From contig JAFQIB010000057.1 of the NCBI GenBank assembly GCA_017397765.1, positions 19,153 through 83,152 on the forward strand: a stretch of DNA of 64,000 nucleotides. Reading direction: 5' to 3'. The position numbers and the translations under genes were made by a program. Position 1 is the first letter of the stretch, and every line of letters begins with the position of its first letter. Shown piece by piece: positions 45,789 through 54,529 of this stretch. Under the pieces are notes generated by a model, which saw only the letters and a list, made by a program, of their open reading frames with translations, made no database searches and was not told the DNA's origin. The DNA is from Clostridia bacterium. Its GTDB lineage: Bacteria; Bacillota; Clostridia; Christensenellales; Aristaeellaceae.

Positions 45789-46859
45789 ATGAGCAGGAAG
45801 ATCGTTCTCACCGGCGGCGGTACAATGGGCCATGTTACCCCCAACCTTGCCCTGCTGCCCCATCTGCTGGAAAAGGGCTATGAGGTGCATTATATCGGCA
45901 CGGAAACCGGCGTGGAGGCCGAGAAGCTCCAGGCGGTGCCCGGCATCATCTATCACGGCGTCAAGACCGGCAAGCTCCGCCGGTACTTCGACTGGAAGAA
46001 CTTCACCGACCCTTTCCGGGTGATTGCTGGCGCGTTCCAGTCCGCTCACCTGATGGGGAAGATCAAGCCGGATGTATGCTTTTCCAAGGGAGGCTTTGTG
46101 GCGGTGCCGGTGGTGTTCGGCGCATGGCTGCACCGCATTCCGGTGGTCTGCCATGAAAGCGACCTGACCCCCGGCCTGGCCAACAAGCTCTGCAAGCCCT
46201 TTGTCCGTCGGGTGGCGACCACCTTCCCGGAATGCGCTGCAGCCCTGGGCGACAAGGCGGAGGCCGTCGGCACGCCCCTGCGTCCGGAGCTGTTCGCAGG
46301 CAGCCGCGAAGCCGGATTGAAGCTGCTGGGCTTCTCCGGCGAAAAGCCCGTGCTGCTGATGATGGGCGGCTCCCTGGGGGCGCAGGCGGTCAACAAGGCG
46401 CTGCGCGAGGCCCTGCCGGAGCTGCTGAAGACCTTTGATGTGGCGCATCTGTGCGGCAAGGGGAATCTGGATGCAGAGCTGGCGGACACAGCCGGCTACA
46501 CTCAGCTGGAGTTCGTGTCCGCGGAGCTGCCGGACGTGTTCGCCTGCGCGGATCTGGTGCTGTCCCGCGCGGGCAGCAATTCCCTGATGGAGTTCCAGGC
46601 CCTGGCCCGGCCGCTGCTGCTGGTGCCCTATCCCAAGGGGGCCAGCCGGGGTGACCAGATCCTCAATGCCCAGAGCCTTGAAAAGCGCGGGCTGTGCCGC
46701 GTCCTCCTGCAGGAGAACATGACGGCCCAGACGCTGACGGAAGCCCTCCTGCAGACCTGGGCTGACCGGGAAAAGCTGACCGCCGCCGTCAAGGCCGCGC
46801 CTCCGGCGGACGGCACTTTCCGCGTGCTGGAAATGATCGAGGAGATCCAGGGGAAGTAA
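45789..46859 (+). CDS. murG: UDP-GlcNAc--lipid I N-acetylglucosamine transferase
   Basis: A 356-residue peripheral membrane glycosyltransferase making lipid II from lipid I, the last cytoplasmic step of peptidoglycan building. Landmarks: TGGGTMGHVTPNLAL near the start, FSKGGFVAVPVV, CHESDLTPGLANKL, LLMMGGSLGAQAVN for donor binding and SRAGSNSLMEFQALARPLLLVPYP. The second GT-B domain is complete. It is alone here, with its own promoter, not in the usual division/cell-wall cluster. Ribosome site AAAGGCGG lies a proper distance from ATG 45789. Confidence 0.95.
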   Translation: MSRKIVLTGGGTMGHVTPNLALLPHLLEKGYEVHYIGTETGVEAEKLQAVPGIIYHGVKTGKLRRYFDWKNFTDPFRVIAGAFQSAHLMGKIKPDVCFSKGGFVAVPVVFGAWLHRIPVVCHESDLTPGLANKLCKPFVRRVATTFPECAAALGDKAEAVGTPLRPELFAGSREAGLKLLGFSGEKPVLLMMGGSLGAQAVNKALREALPELLKTFDVAHLCGKGNLDAELADTAGYTQLEFVSAELPDVFACADLVLSRAGSNSLMEFQALARPLLLVPYPKGASRGDQILNAQSLEKRGLCRVLLQENMTAQTLTEALLQTWADREKLTAAVKAAPPADGTFRVLEMIEEIQGK

Positions 46860-46910
46860 GCTTGGAGCCTTGGGGATCGGCTAGGAAGCCGTCCTGACAA
46901 ACGTACAAAA

Positions 46911-46947
46911 AAACGCCCGCTGCGCCATTCCGGCACAGCGTTTTTTT
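46911..46947 (+). terminator. Terminator of murG
   Basis: ACGC and CTGCGCC pair with GGCACAG and CGT across ATTCC with small bulges, followed by seven T. Confidence 0.75.
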
Positions 46948-46990
46948 GCCTTTGGCAGCAATAAAATTTCCAATCAATGTCATAGAACAC

Positions 46991-47019
46991 TTGTAATGTA
47001 ATACAATATATGGTATAAT
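46991..47019 (+). promoter_or_regulatory. Promoter of the SipW-type gene at 47090
   Basis: TTGTAA and TATAAT are 17 bases apart in A+T-rich DNA. Confidence 0.72.
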
Positions 47020-47089
47020 TCTTTAGGAATGGGTATACCGTGCCGCACTGCAGGTGTACCCCAACAAATGGGAATAAGGAGAGAACATC

Positions 47090-48748
47090 ATGAGCAAACG
47101 CAGCCTGTTGCTGGTAATCGCCCTTGTCACCGCACTGACACTGGCTACTGCCGGAACCCTGGCCTACCTGACCGATACCGATGAAGCCGTCAACGTAATG
47201 ACGCTGGGCAATGTGCAGATTGAACAGATCGAACTGCAGCGCGCTGAAGGCGTTGCATATGATGCCGGCGACCCCGGTGCTGGTAATGGCGTAAAGGAAG
47301 GCGCTCTGGTGCCTTTCCAGCAGGGCAAAAAGCTGTATCCTGCTTATGCCGCGGAAAGCGGTGCCTATACTGCTGAAATGGATACCGACAAGCTGTTCTA
47401 CTGGGGTGACTATACCTATACCGGCACCGCCGGCAATGGCCTGTGGAATGACGAAAAGCTGATCGGCGCAATGGACAAAATGGTATTTGTTAAGAATACC
47501 GGCAAATCCGATTGCTATTTCCGTACCTGGATCGCTTTCGAATGCCCCGATGGCATGGAATATAGCGAGGGCTCCGATAAGGAATTCATGAACAATGTCA
47601 ATGCTGGTACCTATGAATGGCTTGATAGCAATATGTTTGCCACCATCGACGGAACCCGATACCTGGTAGGTTGCGCTACTTATAATCGGGCTCTTCCCGC
47701 CGGTGCTCAGTCCCATCCCTCTCTGCTGCAGGTCGTTATGACGCATAACGCCACCAACGAAGATATGGAACTGCTGGGCGATACCTATGAAATCCTTGCG
47801 TTCACCCAGGCTGTGCAGACCATCAATATGCCTGAAGATCCTGCTGAGGCCCTGGAAGCTGCTTTCGGCCCTGTTACCCTGGATAATCTGCCCTGGGAAG
47901 AGGGCGATGTGGAAAAGAATAAGCCCATCATTATTGATTCTGAGGAAGAATTCAAAGCTGCGCTGAAAGATCTGACGGATGCCGGTTCCGGCAGCAACAC
48001 CATTCACCTGGCCAAGGATATGGATCTTTCCGATATCGAATGGACCCCCATCAAGGTTGACGGCTATCACGGCGCTGATATCATCACCGTGGAAGGCAAC
48101 GGCCATGTAATCAAGGGCCTGAAGGCTCCCCTGTTCGCCGGTGGTTTTGCCGGTGGCTCCGGGATTGTCATCAAGAATCTGACCATCGCTGATTCTCAGA
48201 TCGTTACTAAGAATTCTCAGGGCGCTGGTGCATTTATCGAATGCGCAGATTCCATGGATGTAATCACCTTGATCAATTGCCATCTGATCAATTCCACTCT
48301 GACGGCCGATACTACCAACAATGAATCCCGTATGGGTGGCTTGGTTGGCTGGACTGCTGGATATAATAATGAGAATGATGGCCCTGTAAAGAGCTATGTT
48401 ACTATTGAGAAATGCTCTGTTGTAAACTGTGACTTGATCTGCGCCGGTTCTATCGGCGGCATTATCGGCCATTCCGGCGGCAATGCCTGGACGTTTACTA
48501 CCGTAAAGGATTGTATCGTTAAGGATTGTAAGTTCAATTCCACCGATGACGGCGATTGGCGTGTAGGGGTTGTGGTTGGTACTGCCAATGTTGGCGAAAT
48601 GACCATCGAAGGGATCACCGAATCCGGCAACATCCTGAATCAGACCGGCAAGACTGCCCCCGCTGGCCAGAGCAGCCTGTATGGCCGCTTCGTGCCCGGC
48701 GCCACCGGCAAGCTGGTGATTGACGGCGCTGAAATTACTTTGAACTAA
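47090..48748 (+). CDS. SipW-type surface protein with beta-helix-like passenger, distant locus
   Basis: A 552-residue secreted protein 22 kb away from the other members. The signal end TAGTLA-YLTDTDEAVNVMTLGNVQIEQIELQ matches theirs. The shared module has FECPDGMEYSEGSDKEFM, SHPSLLQVVMTHNATNEDMELLGDTYEIL and TQAVQTINM, clearly closest to the gene at 21152. From about residue 285, IIDSEEEFKAALKDLTDAGSGSNTIHLAKDMDLSDI opens a passenger with VIKNLTIADSQI, VITLINCHLINS, VTIEKCSVVNC and VKDCIVKDCKF rungs, a GLUG-like style (ESRMGGLVGWTAG, GSIGGIIGHSGG). It would be exported by the SipW at 9064. Own promoter and terminator. Confidence 0.83.
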   Translation: MSKRSLLLVIALVTALTLATAGTLAYLTDTDEAVNVMTLGNVQIEQIELQRAEGVAYDAGDPGAGNGVKEGALVPFQQGKKLYPAYAAESGAYTAEMDTDKLFYWGDYTYTGTAGNGLWNDEKLIGAMDKMVFVKNTGKSDCYFRTWIAFECPDGMEYSEGSDKEFMNNVNAGTYEWLDSNMFATIDGTRYLVGCATYNRALPAGAQSHPSLLQVVMTHNATNEDMELLGDTYEILAFTQAVQTINMPEDPAEALEAAFGPVTLDNLPWEEGDVEKNKPIIIDSEEEFKAALKDLTDAGSGSNTIHLAKDMDLSDIEWTPIKVDGYHGADIITVEGNGHVIKGLKAPLFAGGFAGGSGIVIKNLTIADSQIVTKNSQGAGAFIECADSMDVITLINCHLINSTLTADTTNNESRMGGLVGWTAGYNNENDGPVKSYVTIEKCSVVNCDLICAGSIGGIIGHSGGNAWTFTTVKDCIVKDCKFNSTDDGDWRVGVVVGTANVGEMTIEGITESGNILNQTGKTAPAGQSSLYGRFVPGATGKLVIDGAEITLN

Positions 48749-48769
48749 ACATTGGAAATAGCTCTTTTT

Positions 48770-48798
48770 CGCCCCTGCGGATGCAGGGGCGTTTTTTT
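48770..48798 (+). terminator. Terminator
   Basis: CGCCCCTGC pairs with GCAGGGGCG, followed by seven T. Confidence 0.88.
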
Positions 48799-49212
48799 CC
48801 TGCTATGCTGTTCGGCGTCCGATCCGATCTGCACAAGCCCCTGAACAGCCGCAGGCCCTTGCTTTCGGCGCGCAGGACGCTGAGGATCGCGGGCGCGGAG
48901 TCTGCTCTTTCCTTTCCTTCCTGCGGGAAGCAGAAGAAAGCAGCAATGGGAGTGTGACAAAACAGCTCTGCTGTCTTGAAACACGGAAAGGCACACCCCA
49001 AAGTGAAATCATCGCTTTGGGGTGTGCCTTTTGCGGATTGCTGTATGGCTGCCCTTGTGCACAGGCTGAAATGTACCGTTGATGCAAATATAGCGCGCTG
49101 CAACAATGAAGCCGGGTATCCGTCAGTGGTGACAAGTGCGAAAATACTCCTGGCAAAACGACGTGTCCCGGTGCAGCAGGCAGTTCTGCGCACAAATCGC
49201 ACCTGATTTTTC
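48799..49212. other. Intergenic region with a strong hairpin, no gene seen
   Basis: A 16-bp perfect stem AAGGCACACCCCAAAG/CTTTGGGGTGTGCCTT (48988-49003 with 49015-49030) followed by TTTG looks like a terminator although no forward gene ends just before it. A transcript between 48799 and 48987 would have to be non-coding; I see no clear promoter. The remaining bases to deoC hold no convincing frame. Confidence 0.5.
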
Positions 49213-49944
49213 TCAGTATCCTCCGCCCATTTCGGTCAACTCGGTCACCTCAGTCAGCGTGCCGGCGGCGTAGCGGGCTTCGGCCTCCTCCATGATCTTG
49301 GCGGTGGCGGAAACGCCGCAGCGGCTTGCGCCCACGGCCCGGGCGGAGAGGACGGTGTCCAGATCGCGGATGCCGCCGGAGCCCTTCACCCGCACATTGG
49401 CGGAGACGGCGGCGCGCATCAGCTTCAGGTCGTCAATGGTGCAGCCCTTGGAGCCGTAGCCGGTGGAGGTCTTGACGAAGTCTGCGCCGGCTTCCTCGGC
49501 CAGACGGCAGCAGGTGATCTTCTGCTCGTCGGTCAGGTAGCAGGTCTCCAGGATGACCTTGAGGATCGCGCCCTTGGCATGGGCGGCGTCCGCCAGCTGC
49601 TGGATCTCGTTCTTCACATACGCCGTGTCGCCGGCGATCATCTTGCCGATGTTGATGACCATGTCCAGCTCGGTGCAGCCCTCGGCCAAAGCCAGCTCGG
49701 CCTCGGCGACCTTGATGGCGGTCTCGTGGCTGCCGTGGGGGAAGCCGATGACGGTGCAGACCTTCACATCGGAGCCCTTGAGCAGCTCGGCGAGGATCGG
49801 CACATCGCAGGGACGGGCGCAGACAGAGGCGCAGTCATACTTCAGGGCCAGCTCGCAGCCCTTGCGGATGTCTTCCTCGGTCAGGAAGGGCTGCAGGGTG
49901 GAGTGGTCCAGCATCTTGGCAATGTCATGGGGCGTGATGGCCAT
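49213..49944 (-). CDS. deoC: Deoxyribose-phosphate aldolase
   Basis: A 243-residue class I aldolase splitting deoxyribose-5-phosphate into glyceraldehyde-3-phosphate and acetaldehyde, in nucleoside breakdown. Landmarks: MLDHSTLQPFLTEEDI at the start, TVIGFPHGSH, ELDMVINIGKM with catalytic Asp94, KVILETCYLTDE and the Schiff-base lysine K158 in DFVKTSTGYGSKG. Family length is normal. The start at 49944 has AAGGAGG 8 bases upstream; the frame continues upstream by chance over 190 residues and is not part of the gene. No other nucleoside genes adjoin it. Confidence 0.95.
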   Translation of the reverse strand: MAITPHDIAKMLDHSTLQPFLTEEDIRKGCELALKYDCASVCARPCDVPILAELLKGSDVKVCTVIGFPHGSHETAIKVAEAELALAEGCTELDMVINIGKMIAGDTAYVKNEIQQLADAAHAKGAILKVILETCYLTDEQKITCCRLAEEAGADFVKTSTGYGSKGCTIDDLKLMRAAVSANVRVKGSGGIRDLDTVLSARAVGASRCGVSATAKIMEEAEARYAAGTLTEVTELTEMGGGY

Positions 49945-50085
49945 GGGATTGTCCTCCTTATATGTACAATGTGTGGATAACAGCTTCCGTACCCATCTAT
50001 ATTCGCCATGGATGACGAAAACCCTGCTTGACAGAGGCTGCAGATGCATGGTATCATCAGCCAAAATGCACGGGAGGTGCGGAGA

Positions 50086-50595
50086 ATGGCGGAATCCTTT
50101 CTGACGCTGATGGCGGACTATGGCCCGGAGGAGCAGCAGCATATTTCTGTCTGGTACGACGCGATACAAAAAGCGGGCTTCACCGGCACACAGACCCCGG
50201 GATTGAACCACCACATCAGCCTGGCGACCTTCCCCCTTGATCAGGAGGAGGACGCCATTGCCCTGACGAAGCGCGTTGCGGCGGAATTTGGCCCGGTATA
50301 TGCGGACATCCGCCATGTGGGCGTATTCCCCGGCGGTAAGTGTCTGTTTGCTGCGCCGGATATGAGTCCGGAACTGACGGCGCTCCAGCGGGCTTGCAGC
50401 AGCGGGCCGGTAAACGGCTATCCCTGGACGCCGCACACCACCCTGCTCATCGACACGCCGGAGCACATCAGTGCAGCGCTGCCTGTGCTGATGGAGAAGT
50501 TCGGGCCCCTTCGTGCGAAGATCACCCATCTGCACCTGTGTGCTTTCTGGCCCACGCGGGAGATCCTGACGGTGGCGCTGACGGGAACAAAATAA
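50086..50595 (+). CDS. 2H phosphoesterase (2'-5' RNA ligase-like)
   Basis: A 169-residue protein with two H-x-T/S motifs: HHISLATF (His43) and PHTTLLI (near residue 127), the signature of 2H phosphoesterases such as the bacterial 2'-5' RNA ligase/ThpR group. These act on 2',3'-cyclic or 2'-5' phosphodiester links; the true substrate here is unknown. The sequence is short and lacks extra domains. The ATG at 50086 follows GGGAGG by 9 bases. It lies 62 bases before a secreted SH3 protein gene. Confidence 0.75.
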   Translation: MAESFLTLMADYGPEEQQHISVWYDAIQKAGFTGTQTPGLNHHISLATFPLDQEEDAIALTKRVAAEFGPVYADIRHVGVFPGGKCLFAAPDMSPELTALQRACSSGPVNGYPWTPHTTLLIDTPEHISAALPVLMEKFGPLRAKITHLHLCAFWPTREILTVALTGTK

Positions 50596-50657
50596 TGCCG
50601 GACATATGCAGGATTTTCATGCGCTGCGTCGTTGTATCAGCAAAGGAGCTGATGACG

Positions 50658-51908
50658 ATGCGGCGCTGTTTTCTGTATGTGATGCTGGGCCTTCTGCTGG
50701 TATGCCTGTGCGCAGGCGCGGCTGGGGCGGAATATGTCCGGCTGGATCGGGTGCGGGCGGACATGCCCCTGCTGAATATCGTGGTGACGGCGCTGGAAAC
50801 ACCCAGCGGCAATGACGTCCGGCCCTACCTGCTTGAGGCCCATATCACGGCCCAGGATGATTCTGTCGATCAGCGCATCTGCTGGCAGTCTGCGGAATCC
50901 CCGGCATATGAGCGGGCGGCAGCGCTGGCGATGCTGGTGGATTACAATTTTGACGGCTGCAAGGATCTGCAGCTGCTGACCGCCCAGGGGGCGCGGAATG
51001 TGTTTTATGCCGTGGCGCTCTGGGACGAGGCGGCGGGCTGCTTCCGGGAGGTCACGCAGCACTGTCTGCATCTGCCGGGCGGGGAGATCGAACAGGAGAT
51101 TACCCAGGCGGAATTCTGCAATCCCGGGTTTTATCCGGATCAGCTCAATCCGGGCTTTGGCCGCGTATACAGCGTGGAGGCGGACGGCTATGCCTGGCGG
51201 ACGGAGCATGTTTACGGCTGGGAGGCCCGCTACGGCCTCACGACATACAGCGTGGCTTCCGTCTACAATGCAGGCGACGGGCTGATCGGCGAATCCTTCG
51301 AGCAATGGGGGACGGGGCTTTGCCGCTGGTGGGATCAGACCTATCCGGAGGACTGGTACTACGGCGAGGGCAATGCTTCGCAGAAGCGCACGGAAGCCCG
51401 GCGTGAGCTGATGCTGGGCCGCGGCACTGTAGACGGGTATTGGATGATGGTGGACAATGTGGACTGGGTCAATTTGCGTCAGCTGGACCGGAAGGATTCG
51501 CCCTCGCTGGCGAAGCTGGCGCGCGGAACCGAGGTGCAGGTGCTGGCCATCGGCTGCGGCGAGGACAGCGGCTGGCTCCTGGTGCATGTCCCGGGGGAGA
51601 GCACAAGCGACGATGACCGCGAGCTGGATGGCATGACCGGATACATCCGCTACACCTATCTGGAACCATCCATCCTGTATGTTGCCAATGTGGACTGGGT
51701 GAATGTGCGGGAAGAACCGGACAAGGCTTCCGCTGTGGCCACGACGCTCAATGCGGGGGACATTGTGTACCGCAGCGCCAACGGCAGGGACGGCTGGATC
51801 GGCGTGAGCGGCTGGAAGGCGGTGGACGGCTTCAGTGATACCATGCCCTTTACCGGCTACATCTGGCGCAGTTTCCTGGAAGCAGACCCATTCATTCCCT
51901 TTCAGTAA
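50658..51908 (+). CDS. Secreted protein with two SH3-like domains
   Basis: A 416-residue secreted protein: signal peptide about 1-22 (ends CAGAAGAEY), then a domain of about 20-250 of unknown type with FDGCKDLQLLTAQGARNVFYAVALW, a segment seen in other Clostridia surface proteins, and two SH3-like domains near residues 258-330 and 335-416, each opening with VDNVDWVNLRQ or VANVDWVNVREEP. SH3b domains usually bind cell wall peptides. No enzyme motif is evident. Start ATG 50658 was chosen for its 9-base spacing from AAAGGAG; ATG 50652 is too close. Confidence 0.75.
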   Translation: MRRCFLYVMLGLLLVCLCAGAAGAEYVRLDRVRADMPLLNIVVTALETPSGNDVRPYLLEAHITAQDDSVDQRICWQSAESPAYERAAALAMLVDYNFDGCKDLQLLTAQGARNVFYAVALWDEAAGCFREVTQHCLHLPGGEIEQEITQAEFCNPGFYPDQLNPGFGRVYSVEADGYAWRTEHVYGWEARYGLTTYSVASVYNAGDGLIGESFEQWGTGLCRWWDQTYPEDWYYGEGNASQKRTEARRELMLGRGTVDGYWMMVDNVDWVNLRQLDRKDSPSLAKLARGTEVQVLAIGCGEDSGWLLVHVPGESTSDDDRELDGMTGYIRYTYLEPSILYVANVDWVNVREEPDKASAVATTLNAGDIVYRSANGRDGWIGVSGWKAVDGFSDTMPFTGYIWRSFLEADPFIPFQ

Positions 51909-51914
51909 GCCGAT

Positions 51915-51952
51915 GCCCTGCAGCATGGACTGCAGGGCACAGCTGTTTTTTT
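51915..51952 (+). terminator. Terminator
   Basis: GCCCTGCAG pairs with CTGCAGGGC, followed by ACAGCTG and seven T. Confidence 0.75.
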
Positions 51953-51984
51953 GAAAAAATATCGGATTTTTTTGAATTTCCCTA

Positions 51985-52013
51985 TTGACGAGTGCTTTGA
52001 AACGTGATATACT
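51985..52013 (+). promoter_or_regulatory. Promoter of tRNA-Ala
   Basis: TTGACG and TATACT are 17 bases apart, 13 bases before the tRNA. Confidence 0.8.
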
Positions 52014-52026
52014 ATCAAACGTTGAC

Positions 52027-52099
52027 GGGGCATTAGCGCAGCTGGTAGCGCACCACACTGGCAGTGTGGGGGTCAGCGGTTCGAATCCGCTATGCTCCA
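52027..52099 (+). tRNA. tRNA-Ala(GGC), 3' half rebuilt by an integrated element
   Basis: A full cloverleaf: acceptor GGGGCAT/ATGCTCC with discriminator A, D arm, anticodon arm CCACA-CTGGCAG-TGTGG with anticodon GGC, and T arm AGCGG-TTCGAAT-CCGCT. CCA is not encoded here (ACTTT follows), whereas the displaced 3' end at 58147 continues ACCA, so the ancestral gene probably encoded CCA. Bases 52058-52100 are the left att copy of the mobile element. Confidence 0.95.
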
Positions 52100-52100
52100 C
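52058..52100 (+). repeat. attL (43-bp direct repeat in the tRNA-Ala gene)
   Basis: Covers from the anticodon loop to the discriminator base plus one; identical to 58147-58189. Confidence 0.92.
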
Positions 52101-52104
52101 TTTC

Positions 52105-52144
52105 ACGGAACGCTGTGATTTCAAGGCGTTCCGTTCTTTTTTTC
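52105..52144 (+). terminator. Element-borne terminator after the rebuilt tRNA
   Basis: ACGGAACGC pairs with GCGTTCCGT, followed by TTCTTTTTTT. Confidence 0.85.
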
Positions 52145-52210
52145 TTCTGAAAGCGTAACTATCCTTTTTGCGAATAACTTGATTAATAACTTGATTGGCT
52201 GCATATTAGC

Positions 52211-52234
52211 TCTCACGACTGGAAATCGTGTGTG
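52211..52234 (+). repeat. tRNA-Ser(GGA)-like anticodon-arm fragment
   Basis: CACGACTGGAAATCGTG (52214-52230) repeats the core of the direct repeats at 44952 and 45224; CTGGAAA has the loop of tRNA-Ser(GGA). The rest of the tRNA is missing. The stretch to the integrase otherwise holds a GGAAACC...GGTTTTG-type terminator for it (52268-52304). Confidence 0.55.
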
Positions 52235-52309
52235 GGCTGATTGGAAATGTCAGTCAGAATAGAAAAGCCGGAAACCATCGTTATGTGGCTTCCGGTTTTG
52301 TTTGTGTGA

Positions 52310-53464
52310 CTATTTTACGTTAGCAAAGAATGCTTCCATCATGGTCATGCCCTGGTTGATGCTTTGTTGGTCTGCGTGACAATAGGTTCTGTATGTGAAC
52401 GATGGATCAGAATGCCCCAAGACGCGAGCAAGCGCTACAACATCAGGGCTTTGCTGTATCCAGTTGGTGGCGAATGTGTGACGCAATGTATGCACACCGC
52501 GAGAGGGGAGGCCGATCTTCTTCAAAATTCCACGGTATACACGGTTCAGGTTGTGCCGGTCTGACGGATTCCCGATGCGATTTGCAAAGATGAAAGCACT
52601 GTCTTTTCCTGCATTGCCTCCCGTCCAGGCGTTTCCCGCTTTCAACCGTTCACGCAGTTGCATGATCCGCTGTTCTTCCAGGAGTTGGCGCAGTTGCGGG
52701 GTGAGCGGAATAATCCGTTTTCCTGCCTGCGTTTTCGGCAGGGTGGTGATGTTCGTGTAACCATCTTCCTGCAAATCCTTGATGGTCATGTTGCTGCGTT
52801 CAATGTGCAGACCATCAGCCTGTATATCCTGCCACTGTAAGCCGCAAAGCTCTGAAACGCGCATACCTGTAAGCAGAAGGAAACGCAAGGCGCGTCCGTT
52901 GGTGGTGGAGGGACATGCTGCAAGAAAGGCCTTTTGTTCTGCATGACTCAGGAATTGGATTTCTGCCTTTTCCATCGTGGGCAGCTTGATTCCCCGCAAT
53001 GGGTCATGATTTATCTTTCCTGTGTTGCGGGCTTGCTCCAGGGCTTGCCGGAGAGCCTTCAAATAGCGGCGAACGGTGGACACCTTGCGCCCTGCGTCCA
53101 GCTCTTTTGAAATAAAGCGCTGAACATGGATCGTAGACAGTTTCTGAAGGGAATAATCCCCCAACGCGGCAGACAGCTTATCAATGTTTCCCTTTGTGGT
53201 TGCGGCGGTGGAGGCTTTCACAGTACGCCGATAGAAGGTATCAAACCAGGTGTCGAGCCATGCGCGGACGGTGATTTTATCAGGGGCAACATATGAGCCG
53301 CTGCGAATCTCCGTCAGCTTTGCATCGAGCTTTTTTTTGCATTCTGCCTGTGTCTTGCCGTATACAGGTCGTTGTCGATGGGTAACAGGATCAGTATACT
53401 GCCCACGCCATCCGTTTTTGTATCGTCCGATACTTCCATCATTGTTCGGGCGTCTCTTTGGCAT
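52310..53464 (-). CDS. int: Tyrosine-type site-specific integrase
   Basis: A 384-residue recombinase that inserts and excises the element. Residues about 1-60 hold an arm-type DNA-binding domain (RRPNNDGSIGRYKNGWRGQY style), about 65-155 the core-binding SAM-like domain, and 165-384 the catalytic domain with Arg202 in TGMRVSELCGL, Lys244, H325-x-x-R328 in HTLRHTFAT, His351 in LGHSDP and nucleophile Tyr361 in TYRTYCH. All are intact, so the enzyme should work. It lies next to attL in the reverse strand, the usual place. Ribosome site TGGAGG precedes the ATG. It is probably cotranscribed with the two small genes upstream. Confidence 0.94.
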   Translation of the reverse strand: MPKRRPNNDGSIGRYKNGWRGQYTDPVTHRQRPVYGKTQAECKKKLDAKLTEIRSGSYVAPDKITVRAWLDTWFDTFYRRTVKASTAATTKGNIDKLSAALGDYSLQKLSTIHVQRFISKELDAGRKVSTVRRYLKALRQALEQARNTGKINHDPLRGIKLPTMEKAEIQFLSHAEQKAFLAACPSTTNGRALRFLLLTGMRVSELCGLQWQDIQADGLHIERSNMTIKDLQEDGYTNITTLPKTQAGKRIIPLTPQLRQLLEEQRIMQLRERLKAGNAWTGGNAGKDSAFIFANRIGNPSDRHNLNRVYRGILKKIGLPSRGVHTLRHTFATNWIQQSPDVVALARVLGHSDPSFTYRTYCHADQQSINQGMTMMEAFFANVK

Positions 53465-53702
53465 TGTTGTGCGCCTCCATGTGTGTTTCGTGGATGAACA
53501 TACAATACTTGCTGAAATTTGCCGCTCTCAGACTATGCGGATTCCCATTGGTATTTGCTCGGATTCGTGCCTGGAGGCCCTCATAACAGCGAAAACCAAT
53601 GGGAAACGTCGTGCAATCAGGGTATGCCTATGGGGTATAGAGGGGAGGCCTTCTTTCGTGTGTTGTTGATCCTCTTTGCGGCGAAGAATTGAAAAAGCAG
53701 CC
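53465..53702. other. Space before the integrase, no gene accepted
   Basis: No frame with a ribosome site is convincing. A reverse frame at 53528-53824 overlaps the accepted small gene in another frame and has no start signal. An excisionase, if present, is most likely one of the two small genes upstream. Confidence 0.45.
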
Positions 53703-53879
53703 TCAATAGTTGCAGGTGGTAGGTTGTTCGGCTGTTTGCTGTTTTCCCACGAGGGCATATTGAGCAACGATGTCGGACAGGTCGAGCAAGTATTCCTCGT
53801 TAAGTGTGGCGCAGGCCTCTTCAATATGCTTCATGATGCAGTTGGTAGTAAATTCGCGATTGAAGGTCTGATTATTCAT
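53703..53879 (-). CDS. Small protein of unknown function in the integrative element
   Basis: A 58-residue protein beginning MNNQTFNREFTTN, largely helical, with a central amphipathic stretch HIEEACATLNEEYLLDLSDIV. The reverse-strand AAGGAGG lies 8 bases before the ATG at 53879, which makes expression credible. I do not recognise the family. Its place between a phage-type small gene and the integrase suits an excisionase or a recombination directionality factor, but the sequence has no clear winged-helix motif. It ends with a Gln/Thr-rich tail. Confidence 0.55.
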   Translation of the reverse strand: MNNQTFNREFTTNCIMKHIEEACATLNEEYLLDLSDIVAQYALVGKQQTAEQPTTCNY

Positions 53880-53925
53880 TGAGTATATCCTCCTTAATGT
53901 TGTATGTCGTGTAGAATTGACCCTG

Positions 53926-54240
53926 TCATGCATTCCGCATGGCATACTTGCAAACGCCTACGGTTTTGCCATCAGTGACCACGATCCCCTCTGCATCACA
54001 AGGCAGGAGCAGGGCAGCACGCAGGATTTCGACCTTGTGCGCGTCGTGGATGTCAGCGATCCGGCCCATCAGCTTGACCAGGTACGCAGTAATCAGAGCG
54101 CGGGCGTTGTCCAGCTTGAAAGCGTAGCCCTTTTCACCCTTGGCTTCCCGCCAGGCAAGACGGAGAGCCGTTGCAAGGGTGAAGCCCTTCTCCCGGCGAA
54201 TCTCCCAGGCGCGGCGCATGATCGTGGTCAGGTTGTACAT
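53926..54240 (-). CDS. Conserved phage/element small protein
   Basis: A 104-residue basic protein starting MYNLTTIMRRAWEIRREKGFTLATALRLAWREAK, a pattern I know from small uncharacterised proteins in Firmicutes phages and conjugative elements; no function is established. The second half (NARALITAYLVKLMGRIADIHDAHKVEILRAALLLP) is helical. Ribosome site AAAGGAGG is 9 bases before the ATG at 54240. It is first in the integrase-side operon, reading from the reverse-strand promoter over operator 1 at 54411, so it should be controlled by the ribbon-helix-helix protein. Confidence 0.65.
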   Translation of the reverse strand: MYNLTTIMRRAWEIRREKGFTLATALRLAWREAKGEKGYAFKLDNARALITAYLVKLMGRIADIHDAHKVEILRAALLLPCDAEGIVVTDGKTVGVCKYAMRNA

Positions 54241-54403
54241 TTCGTGATACCTCCTTTTCTTCTGTATAGTTGAGGCGGCCGGGGGCGTTAAAGTATCTAC
54301 CTGCTTTCCTGAGGTTCTCAGTCTCCCCTTATCCGGTCCGGCGCTTATCTGCTTTCTTGTCTCCCTTCCGGGCATCCGTCAGCAGGGCCTCCTTACAGTA
54401 TTG

Positions 54404-54510
54404 ATTATACTACATGGGGACATGTAAATCAATTGACAGAATAGCAGAATTACATGGGGACATTTTGTGCAATATTACATGTGGACATGTAATGCGTTTT
54501 GCTGTATACT
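54404..54510. promoter_or_regulatory. Divergent promoters with three palindromic operators
   Basis: Three copies of a TTACATG-GGG/TGG-ACATGTAA palindrome lie at 54411-54427, 54450-54466 (right arm decayed) and 54475-54492. A reverse promoter (TTGATT 54427-54432, TATAAT 54404-54409, 17-base spacer) lies over copy 1, and a forward promoter (TGGACA 54482-54487, TATACT 54505-54510, 17-base spacer) overlaps copy 3. A TTGACA stands at 54433. The most likely ligand is the protein encoded at 54530. Confidence 0.75.
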
Positions 54511-54529
54511 GCTTCAGAGGAGGTGTATT

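Noticed and set aside
48735-49202. Reverse-strand 155-codon frame
   Set aside because: It spans two strong terminator hairpins and has no start signal.
49945-50535. N-terminal extension of deoC
   Set aside because: The frame is open by chance; the DeoC family starts at MAITPHDIAKML, which has its own ribosome site, and the extension overlaps another gene.
53528-53824. Reverse-strand 98-codon frame next to the integrase
   Set aside because: Overlaps a better-supported small gene in a different frame and has no ribosome site.
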